NCBI GenBank assembly: GCA_902792115.1
Contig: CADAYJ010000009.1
Span: 1 to 36,870 of the forward strand
DNA length: 36,870 bases
From: an uncultured Ruminococcus sp.
GTDB lineage: Bacteria; Bacillota; Clostridia; Oscillospirales; Acutalibacteraceae
Direction: 5' to 3'
Part shown: positions 9,182-17,846 of the stretch, in pieces
Numbering within the stretch: position 1 is the stretch's first letter
Layout of the letters: each line of letters begins with the position of its first letter
Position numbers and translations under genes: made by a program
Notes under the pieces: generated by a model
What the model was told of the DNA's origin: nothing
The model's input: only the letters and a program-made list of their open reading frames with translations
Databases searched by the model: none

Positions 9182-10666
9182 ATGAAGAGGAAGTATATCG
9201 CAATAGATCTCAAATCATTTTACGCTTCCGTCGAATGTGTTGAACGAGGTCTTGATCCGCTTTCCGCCAATCTTTTAGTTGCCGATCAGAGCCGGACAGA
9301 TAAGACGATCTGCCTTGCCGTGTCGCCGTCGCTCAAGGCGTACGGTATCCCCGGAAGGGCGAGGCTTTTTGAGGCTAAAGGCCTTGTCGATCAGGCGAAT
9401 TCAATAAGGAGGCAGCGTGCGCCGGGAGGGCGATTTTCCGGCTCGTCGTGCGACGCCGCGCAGCTTGCCGCCGATCCCTCGCTGAGTATAGATTTTATCA
9501 CCGCTCCGCCCAGAATGTCACTATATATGAAGGTCAGCACGCAGATATACGGGATATATCTGCGCTACATCGCCCCGGAGGATATCCACGTCTACTCCGT
9601 TGACGAGGTGTTCATAGATGCCACCAACTACCTTGAAACGTATAAAATGACGGCGAATCAGCTTGCGATGAAGATAGTCAGCAGCGTCCTTCGGGAGACC
9701 GGAATCACCGCCACAGCCGGGATCGGAACGAATCTTTACCTTTGCAAGATCGCTATGGATATAGTCGCCAAGCATATGCCGCCCGACAAGGACGGCGTGC
9801 GCGTGGCGCAGCTCGACGAAGCGTCCTACCGCGAGCAGCTTTGGGATCACCGTCCGCTCACCGATTTCTGGCGCGTAGGCGGCGGATACACAAAAAAGCT
9901 CGCTTCCCACGGCATATATACGATGGGGGATATCGCGCGCTGCTCCGTCAGGAACGAGGAGCTTCTCTATTCGCTTTTCGGAGTGAACGCGGAGCTGCTG
10001 ATCGACCATGCGTGGGGCTGGGAGCCGTGTACGATCGGAGATATCAAGTCGTACCGCCCGGAGAGCCGCTCGCTGAGTCTGGGGCAGGTTCTCTCAACGC
10101 CCTATACTTATGAAAAGGCTCGTATAATTGTCCGCGAAATGACGGAGCTGCTCGTGCTCGATCTCGTGAGCAGAGAGCTTGTTACCGACCAGATGGTTCT
10201 GACAGTCGGCTACGATACGGAGAATTTGAAAAACAAAAACTATACGGGTGAGGTAACGGTAGACCGTTACGGAAGGCTCATTCCGAAGAAAGCTCACGGC
10301 AGCGAAAATCTTTTCTCTTATACATCTTCTACCGCGGAGATCGCGGAAGCCGTCATGCGCCTTTTTGACCGCATAGCCGACAAGGAGCTTCTTGTCAGGC
10401 GCGTTTGCGTCGTCGCGAATCATACCGTGTACGAAAAAGACGCGGAGCAGGAGACGGCGCAGCTGAGCCTGTTTTCTGAATTAGATGGTTATGACGACCG
10501 GCTCGAACGCCGGCGAAAGAGCCGTCTTCGCGAGCGTTCGCTGCAAAATGCCGTCATAGCGCTGAGAGAACGGTACGGCAAGAACTCCGTTCTAAAGGGC
10601 ATGAACTTCCTTGACGGCGCAACGACGATCGAACGCAACGCGCAGATAGGAGGTCACAGAGCATGA
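9182..10666 (+). CDS. Y-family DNA polymerase (DinB/UmuC/UvrX-like)
   Basis: This is a translesion polymerase that inserts nucleotides opposite damaged bases. The start at 9182 is set by AAAGGAGG 9 nt upstream and by the promoter, which rules out the longer open frame. Of 494 residues, the N terminus gives the first catalytic aspartate (Asp9 in IAIDLKSFYASVE). The palm motif YSVDEVFID supplies Asp141 and Glu142. A helix-hairpin-helix-like region and a little-finger domain follow. Near the C terminus QLSLF (427-431) is a good beta-clamp-binding motif. The length and form match the UvrX/UmuC-type polymerases of Firmicutes chromosomes and mobile elements rather than E. coli DinB (351 aa). The next gene overlaps its stop by 4 bp (ATGA), so the two are translationally coupled. 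Confidence 0.93.
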   Translation: MKRKYIAIDLKSFYASVECVERGLDPLSANLLVADQSRTDKTICLAVSPSLKAYGIPGRARLFEAKGLVDQANSIRRQRAPGGRFSGSSCDAAQLAADPSLSIDFITAPPRMSLYMKVSTQIYGIYLRYIAPEDIHVYSVDEVFIDATNYLETYKMTANQLAMKIVSSVLRETGITATAGIGTNLYLCKIAMDIVAKHMPPDKDGVRVAQLDEASYREQLWDHRPLTDFWRVGGGYTKKLASHGIYTMGDIARCSVRNEELLYSLFGVNAELLIDHAWGWEPCTIGDIKSYRPESRSLSLGQVLSTPYTYEKARIIVREMTELLVLDLVSRELVTDQMVLTVGYDTENLKNKNYTGEVTVDRYGRLIPKKAHGSENLFSYTSSTAEIAEAVMRLFDRIADKELLVRRVCVVANHTVYEKDAEQETAQLSLFSELDGYDDRLERRRKSRLRERSLQNAVIALRERYGKNSVLKGMNFLDGATTIERNAQIGGHRA

Positions 10667-11067
10667 ATGAGTATTTTGATATCATCGACCTCCCGCACCA
10701 TCAGTCTAAAAGGCACGCGCATATGTCAAGCTCGGGCAGGGCGGCGCAGTTCGCACCGTTCGCGGCTCTCAGCGGATACGACGAGCAGGTCGCGGAGGAG
10801 GCGAGGCTGACCGCCGAACGAACGCTTCTCGACGAGGAGACGGAGGAGCGGCTCAACGAGGAGCTCAGCCGGGTGAGCTTGAATATAAGCGAAAGGCCGC
10901 AGGTGCTTGTAACGTACTTTCTGCCGGACTCCAGGAAATCGGGAGGGGAGTATATCACGGTATCGAAGCGTGTCCGCCGCGTAGACGAGTGTATGCGCGA
11001 GCTGATCTTTACGGACGGAAGCTCCGTCTCCGCCGACGATATCTCCGACCTTCGTCTTGTCACATGA
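10663..11067 (+). CDS. YolD-like family protein
   Basis: This 134-residue protein is encoded directly after the Y-family polymerase, with an ATGA overlap and its own AGGAGG site. The N-terminal motif SGRAAQFAPFAALSGYDE is the hallmark of the Clostridia form of YolD-like proteins. These are small proteins regularly paired with UvrX/UmuC-type polymerases, where they are thought to act as a UmuD-like partner. The C-terminal half (VLVTYFLPDSRKSGGEYITVSKRVRRVD...) is a small beta-rich domain matching the family. No catalytic motif is visible. Co-expression under SOS control is implied by the shared promoter. Family assignment is firm; the biochemical role is not established. Confidence 0.88.
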   Translation: MNEYFDIIDLPHHQSKRHAHMSSSGRAAQFAPFAALSGYDEQVAEEARLTAERTLLDEETEERLNEELSRVSLNISERPQVLVTYFLPDSRKSGGEYITVSKRVRRVDECMRELIFTDGSSVSADDISDLRLVT

Positions 11068-11074
11068 ATAAACG

Positions 11075-11112
11075 AGCGGCTGCACAGGTCTGCCCCGTGT
11101 CAGCCGCTTTTT
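11075..11112. terminator. Intrinsic terminator of the polymerase/YolD operon
   Basis: The stem AGCGGCTG against CAGCCGCT (11075-11082 with 11101-11108), extended by a CAC/GTG pairing, is followed by TTTTT. It starts 8 bp after the YolD stop. It may also stop the convergent acetyltransferase transcript. Confidence 0.75.
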
Positions 11113-11116
11113 CTGT

Positions 11117-11890
11117 TTATTTCTCAGAGATAAGTTTGTTCACAAAATCATTGTCTCTTGCCGTAAGCTCGACCCACGCGGGGCGAAAGCCGCTTCCGAC
11201 AGCGTTCCTTGCCGATCTGATATTTGACCACGCGGCGCAGTAAAACGGGACCTTTCCGAGTTTTATTACCTCAAGGGCAAGCCTGCTCGTAACAGCGGAG
11301 GCGATACCCTGCCGCCTGTACTCCGGAAGCACGTCAACGCCGATCTGGTACATCGTTTCGCAGTCGGCCGAGCAGCCCGCAAGCCCGACAAGCTTTCCTT
11401 TGTCGTATGCGCCTACGGCGAGAACGTCCCTGTCTCTGTCCGAAAAGGTCAGGCAGTTTCCCCACTCCTCGGTGTAAAGGCCGGCAAAGCTTTCCCGCCG
11501 CAGCACACGCAGCTCATATCCGCAGTCAAGCTCCTTCAGCTTCGTTATGTCGGGCAGATAATACTCCGCCATAAAACAGACCTTCATATCAAAGGGCGCG
11601 AGAAGCTCGTTCAGGGCGTTTATCTGCGGCGCTTCAAAGCAGCGGTAAGCGTCATACCGCCCGATATACTCCGTAACCGCCGCGCGTGTCCTTTCGCTCA
11701 CCTGCGCAACGATGTTTCCGCCGTATGAAACAAGGTCACATTCAAACGGCAGCGGAAGATACCTTCTCGCCTTGGGGTGTGCCTTTGAAGCAGTCACAAC
11801 GTTTTCTTCCGATAAAAGCTGCTCCGGTGTGCAGTTGCAGTCATACGCCGACTGCTGCAGAGCGATCTCCATGATGTCTTTATTTGTCAT
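11117..11890 (-). CDS. GNAT-family N-acetyltransferase
   Basis: I take the start at 11890 (MTNKDIMEIALQQS..., 257 residues), which has a GGGAAG-type site upstream. Longer alternatives to 11938 have no ribosome binding site. The C-terminal half has the acetyl-CoA binding signature of the GNAT fold, IGVDVLPEYRRQGIASAV, followed by a typical beta-bulge strand (VPFYCAAWSNIRSARNAVGSGF). The N-terminal ~120 residues are a family-specific extension seen in stand-alone clostridial GNAT proteins. These enzymes move an acetyl group from acetyl-CoA to an amine. The substrate cannot be predicted here. The gene faces the YolD gene and shares no operon. Confidence 0.85.
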   Translation of the reverse strand: MTNKDIMEIALQQSAYDCNCTPEQLLSEENVVTASKAHPKARRYLPLPFECDLVSYGGNIVAQVSERTRAAVTEYIGRYDAYRCFEAPQINALNELLAPFDMKVCFMAEYYLPDITKLKELDCGYELRVLRRESFAGLYTEEWGNCLTFSDRDRDVLAVGAYDKGKLVGLAGCSADCETMYQIGVDVLPEYRRQGIASAVTSRLALEVIKLGKVPFYCAAWSNIRSARNAVGSGFRPAWVELTARDNDFVNKLISEK

Positions 11891-12000
11891 TATTCTTTTC
11901 TTCCCTTTCATAGAAAAAGCGGTACAGCATGACAGCATACCGTAGTCTTCTATTAAAGTCTATCAGAAAACGCAGAGAAAAGCAATACGAGCCAAAAGAA

Positions 12001-12024
12001 ATGCCGGCCTTTTCAGACCGGCAT
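12001..12024 (-). terminator. Terminator of the MMPL/heptad-repeat operon
   Basis: ATGCCGG (12001-12007) pairs with CCGGCAT (12018-12024). On the minus strand the stem is followed by TTCTTTTGG. A second GC-rich hairpin, GCGGCC-GGAC-GGCCGC (12052-12067), lies between it and the gene and may add to termination. Confidence 0.65.
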
Positions 12025-12130
12025 CCGCTCGTATATAAAGCTTCTTTGTCAGCGGCCGGACGGCCGCGGGCTTTCTTTGATAATAAATGTTTGACCGCAA
12101 AAGCGATACGGCTGAAAGCTGCCTGCCGGC

Positions 12131-14773
12131 TCACTTGTCTGCCTTGATAGCCTGTGTCTCGTAAATGAACTTTACATCCGTCTGAACGCCGTCTGCAGCG
12201 CCGGAGAAGTTGGAGTAATCGCGGCTGAGCTGAGAGAGCTTTCCGAGCCTGTCGCAAAGAGGCTTGATGTCTCCGTCGTATGCCTTGATGATCTTGTCAA
12301 CGCCCTGCTTCTTGAACTTGTTAAGACCGTCGTCAAGCTGCTTTGAGCCGTCCGCAAGTCTGTTTACGCCGTCTGTAAGTGCTGCCGTACCGCTCTGGAG
12401 AGTGAAGAGGCCGCCGAGCAGATCGCCGCTTCCGCTTCTGAGCGTCTGAGCGCCGTTGTCAAGCTCTGTTACGGAGCCTGATAATTTGCTCGTGCCGGCT
12501 TTTAGCTGTGTTCCGCCGTTTGCGAGCTTTGCAAGACCTTCGTTGAGAGCGGATTCTCCGCCCATCAGCTTAGTAAGTCCGTCGCCCAGTGCGCCTGCGC
12601 CGGTGTCAAGAGCTGCCGCGCCGGCAGATGCCGTTGAGATGCCGCTGTAAAGAGCCTGAGTGCCCTGGGCGAGCGTGTCGGCACCGCCTGCAAGCTGTGC
12701 CGCCGACGTGCTGAGCGTATCTGCGCCGCCTGCGACCTTCTGTGCGCCTGCGTCGAGAGCTGCCGTGCCGGCTGTGAGCTTTTCCGTACCGTCCGCAAGA
12801 GCTGCTGCGCCGGTATTGAGCCGGTCAAGACCGCCTGCAAGAGATTTTGCGCCGCCCGTCAGACCTGCGCTTTCCTCGGTGCCGGTGAATGCTGCGCTGA
12901 GTGCCGCGGAGCCGGCGATAAGTCCGGGATTCTCCGCCGTGCCGTCTCCGTTGAACGCTGCCTGGAGCCGGGAGAGACCGCCTGTCAGAGCCGTAAGGTC
13001 TGTCTGAGAGCTTGCGGCGCCCTCCTTAAGACCTTCGGAGATCTGCTGCTGTCCCGCTACCGTCTGCTGAAGTGTGCCGATCATTACGGCAAGCTGCTGA
13101 TACTGCTGCGAATCCTGCGGATAAGCGGCCTGCATCGCCTGAAGACCTGCAATGACCTGCTCATTATATGTGATAGTTGTATCGAGAGAATCCGCGGCGC
13201 CGCTGATCTTCGCCGTCGTTTCGCCGAGAGACTGCGCGCCTGCGGCAGCACCTGCCGCAAGCTGATCCACGCCTTCGCCAGCCTGACGAAGCCCGCTTGC
13301 GAGCGTCTCTGCTCCTGCGCCTGCCTGTTCAATGCCGCTTGCCAGCGTATCGGCGCCGTCCTTCGCACTGCCGAGACCTGCCGCGAGCGTATCGGCGCCG
13401 TTATCGAGAGCCGCCGCGCTCTGTGCAAGAGCCGCTGTACCGTCCGCTACGCTCCTTGCGCCCTGACCGAGAGTCTTTGCGCCGTCGGAGAGCTTGCCCG
13501 AACCGTCCGCAAGAGTCTTCGCGCCGTCGTTGACCTTGGAAGCGCCGTCGTTTGCGCTGACGAGACCTGCCGAGAGGGAAGATGTACCGTTTTTAAGCGT
13601 TGTCATACCGGCCTGAGCTTCCTTGAAGCCGCCGAGTATCTGATCGGAGCCGCTCTTCGCGGAAGAAATGCCTTCCACAAGCGTTCCTGTTGATTCATCG
13701 AGAGTCTTTGTGCCTTCGGACAGCTTCTTTGTGCCGTCCGCAAGTGTGTTGATGCCGCTGTCAAGCTGTCTGTCGCCGTCTACGAGCTGATCTACGCCGT
13801 TTGTGAGGTCGCCGGTGGAGCTTTGGAGCGTTTCAAGGCCTTTGCAAAGCTCTCCGGAGCCGCTGCAGATCTGCTCCGAAGCAGATTTAAGCTGGTCGAT
13901 CTTATCCTCAAGCTCGTCAAGATCTGCCACGCCGTTGAAATCAATATCGGAGAAAATGCTGCTTGTGCCCGATGTGATCGTTGTTTTCATCTCAAAGTCG
14001 GTAACGTCCGCCGTGAACGAGAAGTGCTCGGGAATATCAATATCCTTCTTGTCGGAGAGTCCGAGGCTGTCCGTAAGTCCGGGAAGAGCGCAGCCTATAA
14101 CGATAAGCCTGTCGCCGTCTGATACCATCTTTCCGTTTTCAACTCTGACGTTTCTGAACTTGCTGCCGTCAAGCAGAACGCCCGTCGCCATCATGAACGG
14201 AGTGTACATTTCTGTCTTCTTTCCGTTGATCTCGACTGTCTTCTTCGAGTTGTTCGTATAGTCGTATCTTACGGTGACTCTTCCGCTCTTGCCTGCAAGC
14301 TCGTCGGGGGATATCTCCTTGCCGTTGAGCGTATAGGTGATCCTGATGTCTACGGGGAGATCCGCCTCGCTGTATCCCTTGTAATAGATATCGCCGCCGT
14401 TCGCCGACCATGTGATATCGGAGCCGTCGGCGTTGAAGCCGCCGTCAAACTTCATGTTCTGGATATCGGTAAGGCTGGAGATATCGGAGATCTCGCTGTC
14501 GCCTGCGGAATTTTTGAGCCAGTCGCTGACGATAGTCTTTGTCTTTTTGCCGCTTGCGTCCGTCATAACGTAAACGGTCTCGTCTTTCTCCCGGGCGTTG
14601 TCGGACGTCTCGCGGAATTCGGCCGTCTGCTTGTCGGAGCCGCCGTCGTTTTTCTTGTTCTGCTTATCATCTGCGGGCTGATTGCTGTTGTTTGCCATTG
14701 CATAGATGCCTGTCGAGCCTGCCGATATCATGACCGCGAGCATTGCCGCGATTATCTTGCTGTACTTTTTCAT
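12131..14773 (-). CDS. Secreted Leu/Gly heptad-repeat protein, partner of the MMPL transporter
   Basis: ATG 14773 has AAAGGAG 8 nt upstream; the open frame extends 6 codons to a TTG that is less likely. The product is ~880 residues. It has a signal peptide (1-~32), a globular N-terminal part (~50-283), then a very long array of heptads of the form Leu-x-x-Gly-x-x-x (~284-820; for example LADGTKKLSEGTKTL). A non-repeat helical insert interrupts it at ~520-580. The C terminus ends in VKFIYETQAIKADK with no LPxTG motif or membrane anchor. These heptads are those of YhgE/Pip-type proteins, where they form long extended helical rods. Only 14 bp separate it from the transporter gene, so it is in the same operon. 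It is probably an extracellular component of the transporter; this role is inferred. Confidence 0.82.
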   Translation of the reverse strand: MKKYSKIIAAMLAVMISAGSTGIYAMANNSNQPADDKQNKKNDGGSDKQTAEFRETSDNAREKDETVYVMTDASGKKTKTIVSDWLKNSAGDSEISDISSLTDIQNMKFDGGFNADGSDITWSANGGDIYYKGYSEADLPVDIRITYTLNGKEISPDELAGKSGRVTVRYDYTNNSKKTVEINGKKTEMYTPFMMATGVLLDGSKFRNVRVENGKMVSDGDRLIVIGCALPGLTDSLGLSDKKDIDIPEHFSFTADVTDFEMKTTITSGTSSIFSDIDFNGVADLDELEDKIDQLKSASEQICSGSGELCKGLETLQSSTGDLTNGVDQLVDGDRQLDSGINTLADGTKKLSEGTKTLDESTGTLVEGISSAKSGSDQILGGFKEAQAGMTTLKNGTSSLSAGLVSANDGASKVNDGAKTLADGSGKLSDGAKTLGQGARSVADGTAALAQSAAALDNGADTLAAGLGSAKDGADTLASGIEQAGAGAETLASGLRQAGEGVDQLAAGAAAGAQSLGETTAKISGAADSLDTTITYNEQVIAGLQAMQAAYPQDSQQYQQLAVMIGTLQQTVAGQQQISEGLKEGAASSQTDLTALTGGLSRLQAAFNGDGTAENPGLIAGSAALSAAFTGTEESAGLTGGAKSLAGGLDRLNTGAAALADGTEKLTAGTAALDAGAQKVAGGADTLSTSAAQLAGGADTLAQGTQALYSGISTASAGAAALDTGAGALGDGLTKLMGGESALNEGLAKLANGGTQLKAGTSKLSGSVTELDNGAQTLRSGSGDLLGGLFTLQSGTAALTDGVNRLADGSKQLDDGLNKFKKQGVDKIIKAYDGDIKPLCDRLGKLSQLSRDYSNFSGAADGVQTDVKFIYETQAIKADK

Positions 14774-14787
14774 AATGGTTACTCCTT

Positions 14788-16914
14788 TCAAACTGCCGCG
14801 CCGGAAGTCTTCTTTTCGAGCTTCACGGTTCCGCTTTTCTTCTTTCCGCGCAGATGTCTCATATCGAGCGTCGTCGCTATTATGACGCGGTCAAAGAGGA
14901 TCAGCATTGCGGGGAGAACGAGGTTTACTGTAAACATACTCACGATCGCGCCTCTCGAAAGGAGGGTGCAAAGCTGTGAGATCATATCAACGCTTGAATA
15001 TATGCCTACGCCGAACGTGGCCGCGAAGAACCCGAGCGCACTCACGAGGATCGACTTTATCGAGGTTCTCAGCGCTATTGCTACCGATTCATTTTTATCC
15101 TTGCCTGAGATGCGCTCAATTTTGTAGCGCGTCGTCATAAGTATCGCGTAATCGACCGTGGCGCCGAGCTGTATCGTGCCGATTACGACGGAGGCGATAA
15201 ACGGTACCGTCGTGTGCGTGTAGCACGAAAGCCCCATATTGACAAGCACCGCGAATTCAATGACCGATACGAGTATGATCGGCAGCGATACAGATTTCAG
15301 TGCTATCAGGATAATGACGAATACGAATGCGATCGACATGATGTTGACGACCTTAAAGTCCTTTGCTGTAATGTCGATCAGATCCTTTGTTGCAGCCGAT
15401 TCACCGATCACCATACCGTTATTGTCGTACTTCTTTATAATATCGGAGATCTCGGATATCTGTTCGTTTACCTCCGGGGAGGCGACCTCGTATTCCGAGC
15501 CGATCAGCATCATCTGCCACTTGTCGCTCTTCATAAGCTCCGATACCGACTCGGGAACGACCTCGCGCGGTATGGCGGAGCCGATGAGCGTGTCGAAGCT
15601 GATAGTCTTTGTAACGCCCTCTACGGAGCTAATGTTGTCTGCCATAGCCTCAACGTCCTTAGGATCCATCTTCGAGTCGAACAGCAGGATATGCTGTGTA
15701 GACATTCCGTACTCCTCGTCGAGCTTCGCTGCAGCAACTACACTGTTGAGATCCTTCGGAAGAGTCGAGGTCAGGTTGTAATAAACATCAGTGTGCGTCT
15801 CGCCGTAAACAGCGGGGATCAGAAGCGCTACAAAAAGAACTGCGAAAACCTCGTGATATTTCATAATGAAATTTGAGATACCGTCGAACGAGGGGATAAG
15901 GTCGCGGTGGATCGTCTTCGAGATCGGCTTGTCGAAGATAAGTATCATCGAAGGCAGGATCGTAACGCAGCAGATAACGCCGATAACAACGCCCTTCGCC
16001 ATTACGATACCGAGGTCTACGCCGAGCGTGAACGTCATGAAGCACAGTGCAAGGAAGCCTGCGACCGTCGTGATCGAGCTTGAAACGACTGATGTGAACG
16101 TCTTTCCGATCGCGACCGCCATCGCGTGACGGTTGTCTCCGGGGCAGATCGTTTTCTGCTCCTTGTAGCTCTCCCAGAGGAAGATCGAGTAGTCCATCGT
16201 CACCGCAAGCTGAAGTACAGCGGCAAGCGCCAGTGTTATAAACGATATCTGCCCCTGAACGAAATTCGTTCCGAGATTGTAGACTATCGCAAGTCCGACG
16301 CTGGAAAGGAAGAAGAGCGGGATAATGAAGGAATCCATCGTGATCGAGAGCACGATCAGATTTAGTATCGCCGCAATTATGACGTACATCGCCATCTCGT
16401 TCATTGTAAGCTCCTTGATGTCCTCAACGACTGCGGACATTCCGCTGATCAGGCACTGCTGACCTGCGATCTCTCTCATCTTGACTACGGCTTCGAGCGC
16501 CGCGTCGTCCGAGGAGGTCGTGCTGAAAAATACTGCCATCAGCGTGGAGCTGTCGGAGTTGAATGCGTCGTAAATGTTCTGCGGAAGAACCTCCTTCGGT
16601 ACGGAAGCGTCCGCTATTGAATCGTACCAAAGAACCTTCTCGACCACGTCGATCTCTTCAAACTGTGATTTTAGTTTTGAAACATCATTGTCACTCATGC
16701 CCTCCAGAACGACGAAGGCGAAGCCGCCCTTTCCGAATTCGTCGAGCATGATGTCCTGCCCCTTCATAGTGTCAATATCCTTCGGAAGGTATGAGAGGAT
16801 ATCGTAGTTTACTCGTGTGTTGAGAAAACTGAACATCGCAGGCACTACGAGCGCCAGAGCAAGAATAAGGATAGGTATTCTGAGCTTTACGATTAACTTA
16901 CCCATTTTCTCCAT
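14788..16914 (-). CDS. MMPL/RND-superfamily transporter
   Basis: This 708-residue membrane protein is built as two similar halves. Each has one N-terminal transmembrane helix, an extracellular domain and about five more helices, giving roughly 12 in all. Conserved MMPL motifs in the helix-4 equivalents are AVTMDYSIFLWESY in the first half and GATVDYAILMTTRY in the second; the aspartates are those expected to carry protons. Actinobacterial MMPL proteins export lipids and siderophores; Firmicutes members such as YdfJ are less well defined. The cargo here is unknown. The start ATG has AAAGGAG at 9 nt. The gene is first in a two-gene operon and divergent from a TetR regulator whose operators overlap its promoter. 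This is the classic arrangement for a regulated efflux or lipid exporter. Confidence 0.9.
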   Translation of the reverse strand: MEKMGKLIVKLRIPILILALALVVPAMFSFLNTRVNYDILSYLPKDIDTMKGQDIMLDEFGKGGFAFVVLEGMSDNDVSKLKSQFEEIDVVEKVLWYDSIADASVPKEVLPQNIYDAFNSDSSTLMAVFFSTTSSDDAALEAVVKMREIAGQQCLISGMSAVVEDIKELTMNEMAMYVIIAAILNLIVLSITMDSFIIPLFFLSSVGLAIVYNLGTNFVQGQISFITLALAAVLQLAVTMDYSIFLWESYKEQKTICPGDNRHAMAVAIGKTFTSVVSSSITTVAGFLALCFMTFTLGVDLGIVMAKGVVIGVICCVTILPSMILIFDKPISKTIHRDLIPSFDGISNFIMKYHEVFAVLFVALLIPAVYGETHTDVYYNLTSTLPKDLNSVVAAAKLDEEYGMSTQHILLFDSKMDPKDVEAMADNISSVEGVTKTISFDTLIGSAIPREVVPESVSELMKSDKWQMMLIGSEYEVASPEVNEQISEISDIIKKYDNNGMVIGESAATKDLIDITAKDFKVVNIMSIAFVFVIILIALKSVSLPIILVSVIEFAVLVNMGLSCYTHTTVPFIASVVIGTIQLGATVDYAILMTTRYKIERISGKDKNESVAIALRTSIKSILVSALGFFAATFGVGIYSSVDMISQLCTLLSRGAIVSMFTVNLVLPAMLILFDRVIIATTLDMRHLRGKKKSGTVKLEKKTSGAAV

Positions 16915-16941
16915 TCAGATCATCTCCTTTTGATTTACTCA

Positions 16942-16970
16942 AGTATAACACCAAAATGACCAATAGTCAA
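16942..16970 (-). promoter_or_regulatory. Sigma-A promoter of the MMPL operon
   Basis: On the minus strand, TTGACT (16965-16970) and TATACT (16942-16947) are 17 bp apart. The -35 box and part of the spacer lie inside the first TetR palindrome (16957-16969). Repressor binding would therefore block polymerase directly. Confidence 0.85.
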
Positions 16971-17028
16971 TAATAAAAATGACTTTTGGTCAACTTTGTG
17001 TAGTTTTATAAAAACTGACCGTTGGTCA
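16957..17028. promoter_or_regulatory. Three 13-bp palindromic operators, likely for the TetR regulator
   Basis: The sequence holds three copies of TGACYNNNRGTCA: TGACCAATAGTCA (16957-16969), TGACTTTTGGTCA (16980-16992) and TGACCGTTGGTCA (17016-17028). Their centres are 23 and 36 bp apart. The first overlaps the -35 of the MMPL promoter. The third lies 26 bp upstream of the -35 of the regulator's own promoter. Identity as the binding sites of the adjacent TetR protein is inferred from position and symmetry. Confidence 0.83.
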
Positions 17029-17054
17029 AAATTTCGTTTGTGCATTTTTCACTA

Positions 17055-17083
17055 TTGACAACGAGAATTCTATGTTTTACAAT
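17055..17083 (+). promoter_or_regulatory. Sigma-A promoter of the TetR-family gene
   Basis: TTGACA (17055-17060), a 17-bp spacer and TACAAT (17078-17083) point toward the regulator gene. Transcription should begin near 17090, leaving a ~94-nt leader before the chosen TTG start. The leader can fold: GCTGCTTT (17103-17110) pairs with AAAGCAGC (17144-17151), enclosing GGCAT/ATGCC (17120-17124 with 17135-17139). Confidence 0.78.
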
Positions 17084-17183
17084 GGAAATAGCAATAAAAA
17101 GCGCTGCTTTTCTCTTTGAGGCATTATTAATTCTATGCCCGGCAAAGCAGCATTATATTACACGAATGACGGGAGATGATACC

Positions 17184-17807
17184 TTGGGCAAGCTCGATAT
17201 CAACAAAAAGGCGAAGGAAGAATCGCTGCTTAAAACGGCGTACCATCTTTTCATTGAAAATGGAGTAAGCAAGACCTCGGTGTCCGATATCACAAAAAGC
17301 GCCGGCGTTGCAAAGGGGACGTTTTATCTTTACTTCAAGGATAAATATGACCTTAAAAACCGCCTCGTCTCCTACCACTCCTCGCGTCTTTTTGAGATCG
17401 CGCTGGCTGAGCTTGAGCTGTGCAAGAATGAGCTTTCCTTCAATGAAAGGATCATTTTTTTGATCGACAATATCCTTTCTCAGCTTGAAAACAACAAGCC
17501 GCTGCTCGTTTTTATCTCGAAAAACCTCAGCTGGGGGATCTTCAAAAGCTCGATATCAACGGCTCAGAAGCACACCGAGGATTTCGACTTTATCGACGTA
17601 TACCAGGCTATGCTGCGCGATGCTCCCGGAGAGCTTGAAGATCCCGAGATCATGCTGTATATGATTGTTGAACTGATAAACTCCACCTGCTACTCCGCAA
17701 TACTTCATTCCGAGCCGGTTCCTCTCGAAAAGCTAAAGCCGCATCTTTACCGCTGCGTAAACGAGATCATCGGCGCTCATCTGAAGAAGACGGAGCCGAG
17801 CGAGTGA
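17184..17807 (+). CDS. TetR/AcrR-family transcriptional regulator
   Basis: This is a DNA-binding repressor with an N-terminal helix-turn-helix (VSDITKSAGVAKGTFYLYF, about residues 33-51) and a variable C-terminal ligand domain. I choose the TTG at 17184 (207 residues) because GGGAG lies at suitable spacing and the protein then begins like most family members (short lead, then KAKEESLLKTAYHLF). The ATG at 17166 lacks a binding site. The ATG at 17082 overlaps the -10 box and cannot be translated from that promoter. The gene is divergent from the MMPL/heptad operon, with three shared palindromes between them. It therefore probably represses that operon until a substrate of the transporter is bound. 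The inducer is unknown. Confidence 0.9.
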   Translation: MGKLDINKKAKEESLLKTAYHLFIENGVSKTSVSDITKSAGVAKGTFYLYFKDKYDLKNRLVSYHSSRLFEIALAELELCKNELSFNERIIFLIDNILSQLENNKPLLVFISKNLSWGIFKSSISTAQKHTEDFDFIDVYQAMLRDAPGELEDPEIMLYMIVELINSTCYSAILHSEPVPLEKLKPHLYRCVNEIIGAHLKKTEPSE

Positions 17808-17846
17808 CATATCCGTATATACTATGAGTGAAAGGTGTGTATCAAC

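Noticed and set aside
12131-14773. The highly repetitive DNA of the heptad-repeat gene as a CRISPR or satellite array
   Set aside because: The similarity follows a 7-codon protein pattern with varied codons, not identical repeats with unique spacers.
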